A stretch of DNA of 15,899 nucleotides, taken from the NCBI GenBank assembly GCA_021828605.1, contig JAJZEG010000119.1, forward strand, positions 1 to 15,899. Direction: 5' to 3'. Shown here one piece after another: positions 7,399-13,841 of this stretch. The notes below the pieces were generated by a model, which saw only the letters and a list, made by a program, of their open reading frames with translations, did not search any database and was not told the origin of the DNA. Position numbers and translations under genes: made by a program. Positions within the stretch are counted from its first letter, which is position 1; each line of letters begins with the position of its first letter. This DNA is from Pseudomonadota bacterium. Lineage in GTDB: Bacteria > Pseudomonadota > Alphaproteobacteria > Acetobacterales > Acetobacteraceae.

Positions 7399-9126
7399 CT
7401 AGAATCCGGCGCGACCGAACATCCGTTCCAGCGCATCCCGGCTGAGGCGCAGCACCGTCGGGCGGCCATGCGGGCAGGTTTGCGCGCGCGGGGTGGCCTC
7501 CATCGCGCGCAGCAAGGCCGACATTTCATCAACGCTCAGGCGGCGCCCGGCGCGGATCGAGCGATGACAGGCCATGCGGATCAGCACCGCATCGAGCCGG
7601 GCGGTCAAAGCGGTCGCACTCCCATGCTCGGCGAGGCTGTCAGCGATATCGCGGATCAGGGCGGCGGGATCGGCGCGGTCGAGGGCGGTGGGAATCGCGC
7701 GGATCAGCATAGCACCAGGGCCGAAACCCTCGATATCGAGGCCGAGTGTCGCGAGGTCGGCGGCGGCATCGAGCAGGCGGGCGATGTCGGGGGCGGGCAG
7801 ATCGACCGGAACCGGGGCGAGCAGGCTGGTGCTGGCGATGGCGGCTTGGTCGCGCTCGGCGCGGAGTCGTTCCTCGGTGAGACGCTCATGGGCAGCGTGC
7901 TGATCGACCAGGATCAACGTGTCATCGGCGGCGAGGGCGAGAATGTAGGTATCGAATATTTGGGCGATTGGGGCGCCGAGCGGGTACGACCGGGATTCCG
8001 GGTCGGGCGTGAGCGTGATCGGGCGAATCGCGGGCGCGGGGAGGTCAAAACCGGTGCTGGTCTCGCGCTCGGCGAAGCCGCGCAGCGCCATGGCCGCACC
8101 TCGGTGCGGTGGGTAATGCAGGTTGGGGGCGGCATGGCCGCTGGCGGGGTTGGCCAAGGCGGTGGTGAGGGTGCGGATCAGGGAGATCGGAACTGCATCG
8201 GTGGCGGCGAAGCGGAGTTCGGATTTGGCGGGATGGACATTCACATCCAGCTGATCATGCGGCAGGCTGAGCCAGAGTGCCACCATCGGATGCCGCCCGG
8301 GCGGGATCATCGCGCGGTAAGCGAGGCGCACCGCCATGCGCAGCATCGGATCGCGCACCGGGCGACCATTGACGGTCAAATGGGTATGGCGGGCGGTGGC
8401 GCGGGTCAGGCTGGCCGGGCTGATCAGGCCGGTGATGGTGAGGCCGGGGCTGCTGATATCGAGCGGGATCAGTTGGGCGGCATCGTCATGGCCGAGCAAC
8501 GCGGCGAGGCGGGCGCGGCGATCCTGGGGCGGCAGGTCGAACTGGACCTTGCCATCGATGCGCAGGGCAAAACCAATATCAGGGGCGGCGAGGGCGAGGT
8601 CGCGCACAATATCGGCGCAGGCGGCGGTTTCAGCGCCGGTGGAGCGGAGGAATTTGCGCCGGGCGGGGGTAGCGAAGAACAGATCGCTCACCTCGGCGGT
8701 GGTGCCGAAGGGTGCTGCGATCACACGAACCGGGCTGATCACGCCGCCTTCGATGGTGATCCGCGCGGCGCTGTCCTGACCAGGCGGGCGCGAGGTCAAG
8801 GTCAGGCGGGCGGCGGCGCCGATTGACGGCAGGGCTTCGCCGCGAAAGCCGAGGGTGGTGATGTGGATCAGGGCATCGTCGCGCAATTTGGAGGTCGCGT
8901 GACGTTCAATGGCGAGAGAAAGCTGCGCGCGGGCGATTCCCGACCCGTTATCGGCAACAATAATACGGGTGATGCCGCCGCCTTCAATCGCGATATCGAT
9001 GCGGGTTGCCGTAGCGTCAAGCGCGTTTTCGACGAGTTCCTTGACCGCTGCTGCAGGGCGCTCGATCACCTCGCCGGCGGCGATGCGGTTAATGGTCTCT
9101 TGCGTGAGGCGGGTAATTATTGTCAT
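7399..9126 (-). CDS. mutL: DNA mismatch repair protein MutL (endonuclease type)
   Basis: MutL couples mismatch recognition by MutS to strand incision. The N-terminal GHKL ATPase shows E33, N34 and D37 in VKELVENALDA, DNGSGI (59-64) and TLGFRGEAL (91-99). The C-terminal dimerisation domain contains DQHAAHERLTEE from residue 408, which fits the DQHA(X)2E(X)4E metal-binding nicking motif, plus ACHRSIRAG (519-527) and CPHGRP (551-556). It should therefore be an intrinsic endonuclease, as in bacteria lacking MutH-directed repair. I chose the ATG at 9126 (MTIITRLTQETINRIAAGEV), where MutL proteins normally begin; the frame opens 42 bases earlier at a TTG with no family resemblance. No good Shine-Dalgarno box is visible. 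The length of 575 residues is ordinary. It is divergent from the short-chain dehydrogenase gene. Confidence 0.96.
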   Translation of the reverse strand: MTIITRLTQETINRIAAGEVIERPAAAVKELVENALDATATRIDIAIEGGGITRIIVADNGSGIARAQLSLAIERHATSKLRDDALIHITTLGFRGEALPSIGAAARLTLTSRPPGQDSAARITIEGGVISPVRVIAAPFGTTAEVSDLFFATPARRKFLRSTGAETAACADIVRDLALAAPDIGFALRIDGKVQFDLPPQDRRARLAALLGHDDAAQLIPLDISSPGLTITGLISPASLTRATARHTHLTVNGRPVRDPMLRMAVRLAYRAMIPPGRHPMVALWLSLPHDQLDVNVHPAKSELRFAATDAVPISLIRTLTTALANPASGHAAPNLHYPPHRGAAMALRGFAERETSTGFDLPAPAIRPITLTPDPESRSYPLGAPIAQIFDTYILALAADDTLILVDQHAAHERLTEERLRAERDQAAIASTSLLAPVPVDLPAPDIARLLDAAADLATLGLDIEGFGPGAMLIRAIPTALDRADPAALIRDIADSLAEHGSATALTARLDAVLIRMACHRSIRAGRRLSVDEMSALLRAMEATPRAQTCPHGRPTVLRLSRDALERMFGRAGF

Positions 9127-9150
9127 TGCTGTCAACTTGCTTTCGCGACG

Positions 9151-9164
9151 CCGGGTGGACCCGG
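9151..9164. repeat. GC-rich dyad in the mutL/SDR divergent spacer
   Basis: CCGGGT and ACCCGG flank a central GG, a perfect 6+2+6 inverted repeat, in the 62-bp gap between the divergent mutL and dehydrogenase starts. Its placement would suit an operator, but GC-rich dyads this short are common by chance in such DNA. Confidence 0.3.
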
Positions 9165-9188
9165 CCAACAGGAGGAGTGGGAGAGATC

Positions 9189-10037
9189 ATGCAGGTTTGT
9201 CAACAACTCGCCGTGCTGACCGGGGCCGCAAGCGGAATCGGGGCGGCGACGGCCAAATTACTCGCGGTGCAGGGGGCCGACTTAGCACTGGTGGATCGCG
9301 ATGCTTTGGGGCTTGCGGCGGTGGCGGCGGAGGCGCGGCTGTTTGGGGTGAAGGTGAGCACCCATGAGGTGGATTTGTCGGACGCGGCAAGCATCCCGCC
9401 TTTGCCCGCTTTGGTGCGCGAGGCGCATGGGCGGGCGGCGAATTTGCTGATCAATAATGCCGGTGTGGCCTTGGTCGGGCGGTTTGATCAGACCGAGGCG
9501 GAGGCGTTTGACTGGCTGATGCGGATTAATTTCGAGGCGGGCGTGCGGCTGACCCGCGCGATGCTGCCCGATTTATTGGCGGCCAATCAGGCGCGAATTG
9601 TGTTTGTATCCTCGGTGTTCGGCATTATCGCGCCCGCCGGGCAGACCGCCTATTGCGCGTCGAAATTCGCGATCCGCGGCTTTGGCGAGTCGCTGCGCCA
9701 TGAATTATCCGACACCAATGTGGGGGTGACCTTGGTGCATCCGGGTGGAATTCGCACCAATATCGCCAAGCGCGCGCGGGTCGCCGAAGGCGTTAATGTG
9801 TCAGACGCGCAGTCAGGGATCAAGGCGTTCGAGGTGGCGTTGATCACCGCACCCGAAGCCGCCGCCCAGCAAATTGTGAATGCGATCAAGCGGGATCGAC
9901 CGCGCTTGCTCATCGGGCCGGATGCGAAGGCGGTTGATATTGTTCAGCGTTTATTGCCGGTGCGTTATTGGAAGTTGATTAATCGTCGGCTTGGCAAAGT
10001 TGCGCATTTAGTGAAAACTCCCGCCCCAACCCGTTAA
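9189..10037 (+). CDS. Short-chain dehydrogenase/reductase (SDR)
   Basis: This is a classical SDR oxidoreductase of 282 residues; the substrate cannot be read from sequence. It has the Rossmann glycine motif TGAASGIG (11-18), an Asp after the second strand (LVDRD, D36) that favours NAD(H) over NADP(H), NNAG (89-92), N114, S142, and Y155/K159 in the YCASK catalytic motif. The ATG at 9189 is preferred: it follows AGGAGGAG and GGGAGAG, and the TGAASGIG motif then starts at the usual position. A GTG at 9177 and a further in-frame upstream extension look non-coding. The C-terminal tail is basic (about residues 250-282) and may touch membrane. An alpha/beta hydrolase gene follows after 10 bp, so the two probably form one operon acting on the same type of alcohol, ketone or ester substrate (inference). 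Confidence 0.9.
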   Translation: MQVCQQLAVLTGAASGIGAATAKLLAVQGADLALVDRDALGLAAVAAEARLFGVKVSTHEVDLSDAASIPPLPALVREAHGRAANLLINNAGVALVGRFDQTEAEAFDWLMRINFEAGVRLTRAMLPDLLAANQARIVFVSSVFGIIAPAGQTAYCASKFAIRGFGESLRHELSDTNVGVTLVHPGGIRTNIAKRARVAEGVNVSDAQSGIKAFEVALITAPEAAAQQIVNAIKRDRPRLLIGPDAKAVDIVQRLLPVRYWKLINRRLGKVAHLVKTPAPTR

Positions 10038-10047
10038 AGGAACTGTC

Positions 10048-10944
10048 ATGGCCAGTCTTGCTGCGTATTTGATCAATCCGGTGCTGCGTTTTCAGGTTAA
10101 GCGTAAATTGGTCAAGGCGACGACGCCTGAGGATGTGCGCAAAGCGTTCGGCGCGAAATTACCGGTGCCGCGCGGCGCGCGGTTTACCGAGGCGGTGGTG
10201 GGCGGCATTGGCGACGAGTGGGCCGAGCCTGCCGATGGCGCGGTGCCGGCGATGACGCTGCTTTATTTGCATGGCGGCGCTTATGTCGCGTGTTCGGCGC
10301 GCACCCATCGACCGATTACCGGCGGCTATGCGGTGCGCGGCGTGCGGGTGTTTGCCGCGAATTATCGGCTCGCACCCGAGCATCCGTTTCCGGCAGCGGT
10401 GGAGGATGGGCTGCTGGCCTATCAGGGCCTGCTCGACCAGGGGATTGCGCCGGAGCGGCTGGCGATTGGCGGTGATTCGGCGGGGGGCGGTTTGGCGCTC
10501 GCGGTGTTGCTGAAGGCCAAGGCCGAGGGGCTGGCGATGCCGGCGCGGGCGGTGTTGTTTTCGCCCTGGACCGATTTGCTGGGCACCGGGGCGAGTGCCG
10601 AGGAAAATAAGGACCGCGATCCGATGATTGATGGCCGTAAGGTTGGCGATGGCGCGGCGATGTATTTGGCGGGGACGGATGGGCGTGATCCGTATGCCTC
10701 GCCGCTCTATGGCGATTTGGCAGGCTTGCCGCCGGTGCTGAGCCATGTCGGCGAGCGCGAGGTGTTGCGCGATGATAGTGTGCGGCTGGATGCGAAAATT
10801 CGGGCGGCGGGTGGGCAGAGCCTGTTGCGGATCTGGCCGGTGGTGCCGCATGTCTGGCCGTTGATGCAGGGGATTATACCCGAGGGGCGGCAGACGTTGG
10901 ATGAGAGTGCGGCGTTTATCCGGGCTGCGTCCCCGCGCGGATAA
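10048..10944 (+). CDS. Alpha/beta hydrolase, hormone-sensitive-lipase-like esterase family
   Basis: The 298-residue product belongs to the HSL (bacterial type IV) esterase/lipase family. It shows the oxyanion-hole motif HGGAYV (75-80), the downstream YRLAPEHPFPAAVED segment, the nucleophile elbow GDSAGGG with S144, and a likely catalytic H268 in VVPHVWPLM. The acid residue lies in VGEREVLRDDS; by alignment with the family's DPL motif it may be E238, with D242 as the alternative. It should hydrolyse short-chain esters in the cytoplasm; no signal peptide is seen. AAAGGA just before the ATG at 10048 is a good ribosome binding site. It is the second gene of a pair with the SDR. Its last 29 bases overlap the 3' end of the convergent MFS gene. 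Confidence 0.9.
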   Translation: MASLAAYLINPVLRFQVKRKLVKATTPEDVRKAFGAKLPVPRGARFTEAVVGGIGDEWAEPADGAVPAMTLLYLHGGAYVACSARTHRPITGGYAVRGVRVFAANYRLAPEHPFPAAVEDGLLAYQGLLDQGIAPERLAIGGDSAGGGLALAVLLKAKAEGLAMPARAVLFSPWTDLLGTGASAEENKDRDPMIDGRKVGDGAAMYLAGTDGRDPYASPLYGDLAGLPPVLSHVGEREVLRDDSVRLDAKIRAAGGQSLLRIWPVVPHVWPLMQGIIPEGRQTLDESAAFIRAASPRG

Positions 10945-12124
10945 GATGGCTAACCTGATAGGCCAGCGCAATCGCCGGCGCGATCATGCCGGCGATTGCG
11001 ACGGCGGGCCAGCCATGACCCTGTAACAGCTGGCTGCCGAGAGCTGAGCCGACAGCGCCGCCGGCAAATAAGGCGGCCATATAGGCGCCGTTGAGGCGGG
11101 CGCGTAATTCGGGGGCCAACGCGTAGATGGCGCGTTGGCCGAGCACGTTATTGGCTTGGACACCGATATCGAGCAGCACGCCAGCGCCGGTAAGCACAAT
11201 GAGGTCATGCTGGGCCACAGCGAGCGCCGAGAGGCCGAAGGCCAGCATAATCAATAGCAGAGCGGCGCTGGTGGCGGGTTTGGTATGGCCGCGATCAGCG
11301 AGGCGTCCGGCGATCGGGGCGGCGGCAGCGCCTGCCGCGCCGACCAACGCGAACAAAGCAATGCCGAGCTGGCTGAGGTGGAAATCACGCGCCAGCAAGA
11401 GCGGGGCGGCGGTCCAGAACAGGCTGAAAGTGCCGAAGGCGGCGCATTGATAGGCCCCGCGGCGGCGTAGCACCGGTTCGGTGCGATAGAGACGCAATGT
11501 GGAGATCAGCAAAGCCGGGTAGGTGAGCGTGCCGGTGGGTTGCAGCGGCGGCAAAGTGCGCGCGAGCAGGAGTAGGAGCAAAATCATCACCCCGGTCGCG
11601 GTCGCGAACACCGCGCGCCAACCGGCGAAATAGGCGATCAGGCTGGCAGCAGGGCGCGCGAGCAGGATGCCCAGCAACAGCCCGGCCATCACATTGCCAA
11701 TCAACGCGCCGCGTCGTTCGGGGGTGGCGAGGCTGGCGGCCATCGGGATCAGGATTTGCACCGCACAGGACGCCGCACCAACCAGCAAGGCGGCGAGCAG
11801 GAACCAGGCGGCATTGGGAGCCGAGGCGGTGAAAGCGAGTGCGACGATGACCGCGATCAGGCAAACGAGCACCAAGCGGCGGTTTTCCAACAAATCCGCC
11901 AGCGGCACGATGAGGAATAGGCCCGCGACATAGCCGAGTTGGGTGAGCGTGACCAGCAGCCCCGCCCAATGCGGCGCCATGTGCAAATCAGGCGCGATCA
12001 GCCCGACCAGCGGCTGGGCGTAATACAGATTGCCGACAATAGCGCCGGTGGCGACGGCGAATAATAAGGTTAGCGCGGCGGAAGGGCCTGCGTGATCCGG
12101 GTCAGTTTTGATGCGGTGCAGCAT
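10916..12124 (-). CDS. MFS transporter (DHA1-like, YgaY-type)
   Basis: The 402-residue protein is highly hydrophobic with about 12 predicted membrane helices, normal for a major facilitator. Near the first helix is NLYYAQPLVG, typical of a DHA1 subgroup often annotated as arabinose-efflux/YgaY-like. The helix 2-3 loop reads LADLLENRRLVL and the helix 8-9 loop GRLADRGHTK, both degenerate forms of MFS motif A. Export of a small organic compound by proton antiport is the family expectation, but the substrate is unknown. The ATG at 12124 has no Shine-Dalgarno box and lies just after a promoter-like sequence, so its mRNA may be leaderless. The 3' end overlaps the convergent hydrolase gene by 29 bp. 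Confidence 0.9.
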   Translation of the reverse strand: MLHRIKTDPDHAGPSAALTLLFAVATGAIVGNLYYAQPLVGLIAPDLHMAPHWAGLLVTLTQLGYVAGLFLIVPLADLLENRRLVLVCLIAVIVALAFTASAPNAAWFLLAALLVGAASCAVQILIPMAASLATPERRGALIGNVMAGLLLGILLARPAASLIAYFAGWRAVFATATGVMILLLLLLARTLPPLQPTGTLTYPALLISTLRLYRTEPVLRRRGAYQCAAFGTFSLFWTAAPLLLARDFHLSQLGIALFALVGAAGAAAAPIAGRLADRGHTKPATSAALLLIMLAFGLSALAVAQHDLIVLTGAGVLLDIGVQANNVLGQRAIYALAPELRARLNGAYMAALFAGGAVGSALGSQLLQGHGWPAVAIAGMIAPAIALAYQVSHLIRAGTQPG

Positions 12125-12128
12125 GGGC

Positions 12129-12158
12129 GATATATGTCCCAGGCTGATGCGGGATCAA
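12129..12158 (-). promoter_or_regulatory. Candidate sigma70-type promoter of the MFS gene
   Basis: On the - strand, TTGATC (complement of 12153-12158) and TATATC (complement of 12129-12134) are separated by 18 bases; each matches the consensus at four of six positions. Transcription would begin at about the ATG (12124). The -10 lies inside the broken dyad GGGnnATATATnnCCC (12125-12140). Confidence 0.35.
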
Positions 12159-12159
12159 G

Positions 12160-12180
12160 CGATGTTGGGCGATGTTGGGC
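12160..12180. repeat. Tandem 10-bp direct repeat upstream of the MFS gene
   Basis: GATGTTGGGC is present twice in succession (12161-12170 and 12171-12180), preceded by C. The 10-bp period places both copies on the same DNA face, just upstream of the candidate -35. It may be a regulator site or simple slippage. Confidence 0.5.
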
Positions 12181-12210
12181 GGGGGCAGCTATGCAAGGCG
12201 GGGCGCAGAA

Positions 12211-12244
12211 CTGACGGGAGCGCCCGGCATGAGGCTCCCGTCAG
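12211..12244 (-). terminator. Hairpin after the PRC-barrel gene (probable terminator)
   Basis: CTGACGGGAGC (12211-12221) and GCTCCCGTCAG (12234-12244) form a perfect 11-bp stem with a 12-base loop, 23 bases beyond the PRC-barrel stop on the - strand. The T-run after it on that strand is short (TTC), so termination may be partly Rho-dependent. Confidence 0.6.
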
Positions 12245-12267
12245 GGTCGCAGGCTTAGATCGGTTGG

Positions 12268-12678
12268 TTAGGTGGTCGGCATGCCGTCATAATATTTGTC
12301 GACCGAATTGCCGTAGGCGTTGTTGCTCCAGTCGGGGGAATCAGAAACCCCATAAGCGGGCGCTGCTTCCAACTGCTGCTTATCGAGATTGATCATATAG
12401 CCGCCAAACCGCTCGCTATAGGTCAATTTTTTCCACGGCACCGGATGGTAGTTTTGTCCCATGCCGAGAAAACCGCCGAACGATAACACCGCATACACAA
12501 CCTGGCCGGTGCGCTTGCCCAGCATCACATCGTGAATTGAGCCCAGCGATTCACCCTGCATGTTATAGACATTGGTGCCATTGACCTTGCTCGCGGCGAT
12601 CAGCGCGTCGGTTTCTTTTTTATTGATATCGGTCGAGCTATTGGTGGTGTTGGAAGTTGTCGAGTTGTAACTGCTCAT
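12268..12678 (-). CDS. PRC-barrel domain protein
   Basis: The 136-residue product has a low-complexity Ser/Thr/Asn N terminus (about residues 1-22) and then a PRC-barrel fold: VNGTNVYNMQGESLGSIHDVM, GKRTGQVVYAVLSFGGFLGM, HPVPWKKLTY and GGYMINLDKQQLEAAPAY. It ends in a hydrophilic tail, VDKYYDGMPTT. PRC-barrels occur in RimM and photosynthetic reaction-centre H subunits; stand-alone copies like this are common in soil and acetic acid-type alphaproteobacteria and are often stress-linked, but have no settled function. The ATG at 12678 was chosen because AAGGA lies 8 bases before it; an 11-residue in-frame extension upstream lacks this. It is divergent from the DUF6338-like gene and is followed by a strong hairpin. 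Confidence 0.88.
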   Translation of the reverse strand: MSSYNSTTSNTTNSSTDINKKETDALIAASKVNGTNVYNMQGESLGSIHDVMLGKRTGQVVYAVLSFGGFLGMGQNYHPVPWKKLTYSERFGGYMINLDKQQLEAAPAYGVSDSPDWSNNAYGNSVDKYYDGMPTT

Positions 12679-12686
12679 GATTTTAT

Positions 12687-12691
12687 TCCTT
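12687..12691 (-). promoter_or_regulatory. Ribosome binding site of the PRC-barrel gene
   Basis: AAGGA (complement of 12687-12691) stands 8 bases before the ATG at 12678 and decides that start over the upstream in-frame codon. Confidence 0.65.
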
Positions 12692-12759
12692 ATCGGTGTG
12701 GACTGGCACATCGTGCATGGTGCGGACCCAGCCTGATGGCCATGGGTATTGCGCGATTG

Positions 12760-12794
12760 CGGGCGGCTCGCCGGTGAGGTGAGTAAGCCGCCCG
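12760..12794 (-). repeat. Inverted repeat in the presumed leader of the PRC-barrel mRNA
   Basis: CGGGCGGCT (12760-12768) and AGCCGCCCG (12786-12794) are perfect 9-bp arms around a 17-base spacer. If transcription starts near 12820, this GC-rich hairpin lies in an about 140-nt leader. Read on the + strand it is followed only by TT, so it is a weak terminator candidate there. Confidence 0.5.
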
Positions 12795-12818
12795 TTCAAA
12801 ATGTCGGGCAGAAAAGGG

Positions 12819-12846
12819 CAAATACAATTATATTTGTGATTACAAA
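12819..12846 (-). promoter_or_regulatory. AT-rich core of the divergent spacer: -10 like TATAAT and overlapping dyads
   Basis: The 232-bp spacer between the PRC-barrel and DUF6338-like genes contains a TATAAT on the - strand (complement of 12827-12832), a perfect -10 match, but no convincing -35 at 16-18 bp. Two dyads overlap it: CAAATA-n6-TATTTG (12819-12836) and TTTGT-n4-ACAAA (12833-12846). Together they suggest a controlled promoter for the PRC-barrel gene. I found no clear + strand promoter for the membrane-protein gene. Confidence 0.4.
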
Positions 12847-12910
12847 GGCAACAGAAAAAGCACGGTGATAAGTGGCGGTTTTGGTGAGGGGTCGGATAAA
12901 TTCGCGTTGA

Positions 12911-13600
12911 ATGATCGCCGATCTGTGGCACCACACTATCATGGAGTTAGATCTCAGTTTGTTGCTTTTTCAACTTGCGATAATTTTCCTTCCTGGTGTC
13001 ATCTGGGAGCGGCTGGATGCTCATTGTGCGGCGAAGGTCAAACCCTCAATATGGGAAATTTTGCTCCGAGCACTGCTGTTTGGCTTGGTCGTTTATTCAT
13101 TCGAGTTCATTATTTACAGCGCGCTGGGTTGGCATTTCGTGATCGCCGACGTCAACCGCGCGGGCACTCAAATCGTTGTCACCGCGACGATCATCCGCGA
13201 GATCGTGGTGGCGTTGCCGATCTCGCTCGGTTTTGCGGTAATCGGGCTTTATGCCGCGCGCTATAAATGGCTTGCGCAGTTTTTGCAGTATATCGGCGCC
13301 ACGAAAAAATTCGGCGATGAAGATGTTTGGGATTTTACCTTCAACGCGTCGATCCCGGATGTTGCCTATGTGCATGTTCGTGATTTCGAGCATGGTTATC
13401 TCTATGCGGGCTGGGTCAATAGCTTCTCGGAAACGGGCCGGTTGCGTGAACTCGTTTTATTGAATGTTATCGTTTATGATCTGGATGGCGTTGAAAAATA
13501 TCGGACGCCACGGCTATATATTGCCCGATCGCCGGAAAATACCCATATCGAATTTCCATATGAGACTCCACAACCCAAATCCATCCCTGAAGGGGAATAA
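12911..13600 (+). CDS. Three-helix membrane protein resembling DUF6338 family
   Basis: The 229-residue product has three hydrophobic segments (about residues 15-32, 51-72 and 94-116), the first containing FLPG followed by a charged turn, then a soluble domain of about 110 residues with VWDFTFN, YVHVRDFEHGYLYAGWVNSFS and RELVLLNVIVYD. The aromatic GWVNSFS element followed by a Leu-rich strand resembles proteins assigned to DUF6338, which have no known function; this is recognition from memory, not a search. The start may be 12911 or the ATG at 12941; neither has a good ribosome binding site. The gene is richer in A/T and in codons such as TTA and ATA than the flanking operons, suggesting acquisition. 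A small ORF follows after 2 bp. Confidence 0.75.
   Translation: MIADLWHHTIMELDLSLLLFQLAIIFLPGVIWERLDAHCAAKVKPSIWEILLRALLFGLVVYSFEFIIYSALGWHFVIADVNRAGTQIVVTATIIREIVVALPISLGFAVIGLYAARYKWLAQFLQYIGATKKFGDEDVWDFTFNASIPDVAYVHVRDFEHGYLYAGWVNSFSETGRLRELVLLNVIVYDLDGVEKYRTPRLYIARSPENTHIEFPYETPQPKSIPEGE
13591..13596 (+). promoter_or_regulatory. Ribosome binding site of the small ORF
   Basis: AGGGGA lies 6 bases before the ATG at 13603, within the last codons of the membrane-protein gene. It supports the small ORF being translated. Confidence 0.65.
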
Positions 13601-13602
13601 AT

Positions 13603-13806
13603 ATGGCTGACGACATATCTCCGAATGAGCGGATGTCGCGCGACAGCTACGGCAGGATTGCGCCATTGCGGGAAAGCTATGTAGTGAAAGGCGGGGTAAA
13701 TCTGGATTCGCAAATCAAAGTGCGACCGCCAGCGCCCGCAAACCTTACGGCGAAACCCGCAACCCCGCCAACCTCGTCCATCGGGGGCGACAAGTCGAAG
13801 GTTTAG
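13603..13806 (+). CDS. Small uncharacterised protein (67 aa) downstream of the DUF6338-like gene
   Basis: I do not recognise this protein. It has 67 residues: an acidic/basic N-terminal half (MADDISPNERMSRDSYG, then RESYVVKGGVN) and a Pro/Ala/Thr-rich tail (about residues 42-60) ending KSKV. It has no membrane helix and no signal peptide, and the tail is probably disordered. Support for it being real comes from a strong AGGGGA ribosome binding site, a 2-bp gap to the upstream membrane-protein gene, and the absence of any competing reading on either strand. The arrangement suggests coupled expression with the membrane protein, perhaps as a partner of its cytosolic domain (inference). The stop lies 13 bp from the end of the convergent lipoprotein gene. 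Confidence 0.65.
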   Translation: MADDISPNERMSRDSYGRIAPLRESYVVKGGVNLDSQIKVRPPAPANLTAKPATPPTSSIGGDKSKV

Positions 13807-13814
13807 AGGGCGAT

Positions 13815-13841
13815 CCGGATCAGAAGAAATTCATGATCCGG
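13815..13841. repeat. Inverted repeat at the convergent 3' ends of the small ORF and lipoprotein gene
   Basis: CCGGATC (13815-13821) and GATCCGG (13835-13841) pair perfectly around 13 bases, and GATCCGGATC (13812-13821) is itself a palindrome. The element covers the lipoprotein stop codon. No T-run follows on either strand, so terminator function is uncertain. Confidence 0.35.

Noticed and set aside
7468..8826. 452-codon open frame on the + strand opposite mutL
   Set aside because: Gly/Arg/Ala-rich translation typical of antisense shadows in high-GC DNA; mutL has full motifs on the other strand.
9130..9135. Perfect TTGACA on the - strand just before mutL
   Set aside because: It is only 4 bases from the mutL ATG and no -10 follows at 16-18 bp, so it cannot drive a full-length transcript.
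9127..9168. Upstream extension of mutL to a TTG
   Set aside because: The added 14 residues have no MutL resemblance; MTIITRL at 9126 is the usual N terminus.
12891..12900. GATAAA as a -10 for the DUF6338-like gene
   Set aside because: No -35 at suitable spacing (TTGGTG is only 8 bp away); too weak to call.
12683..12934. 83-codon open frame on the - strand in the divergent spacer
   Set aside because: Cys/His/Pro-rich without a family signature; it spans the promoter-like region and overlaps the start of the membrane-protein gene, with no ribosome binding site.
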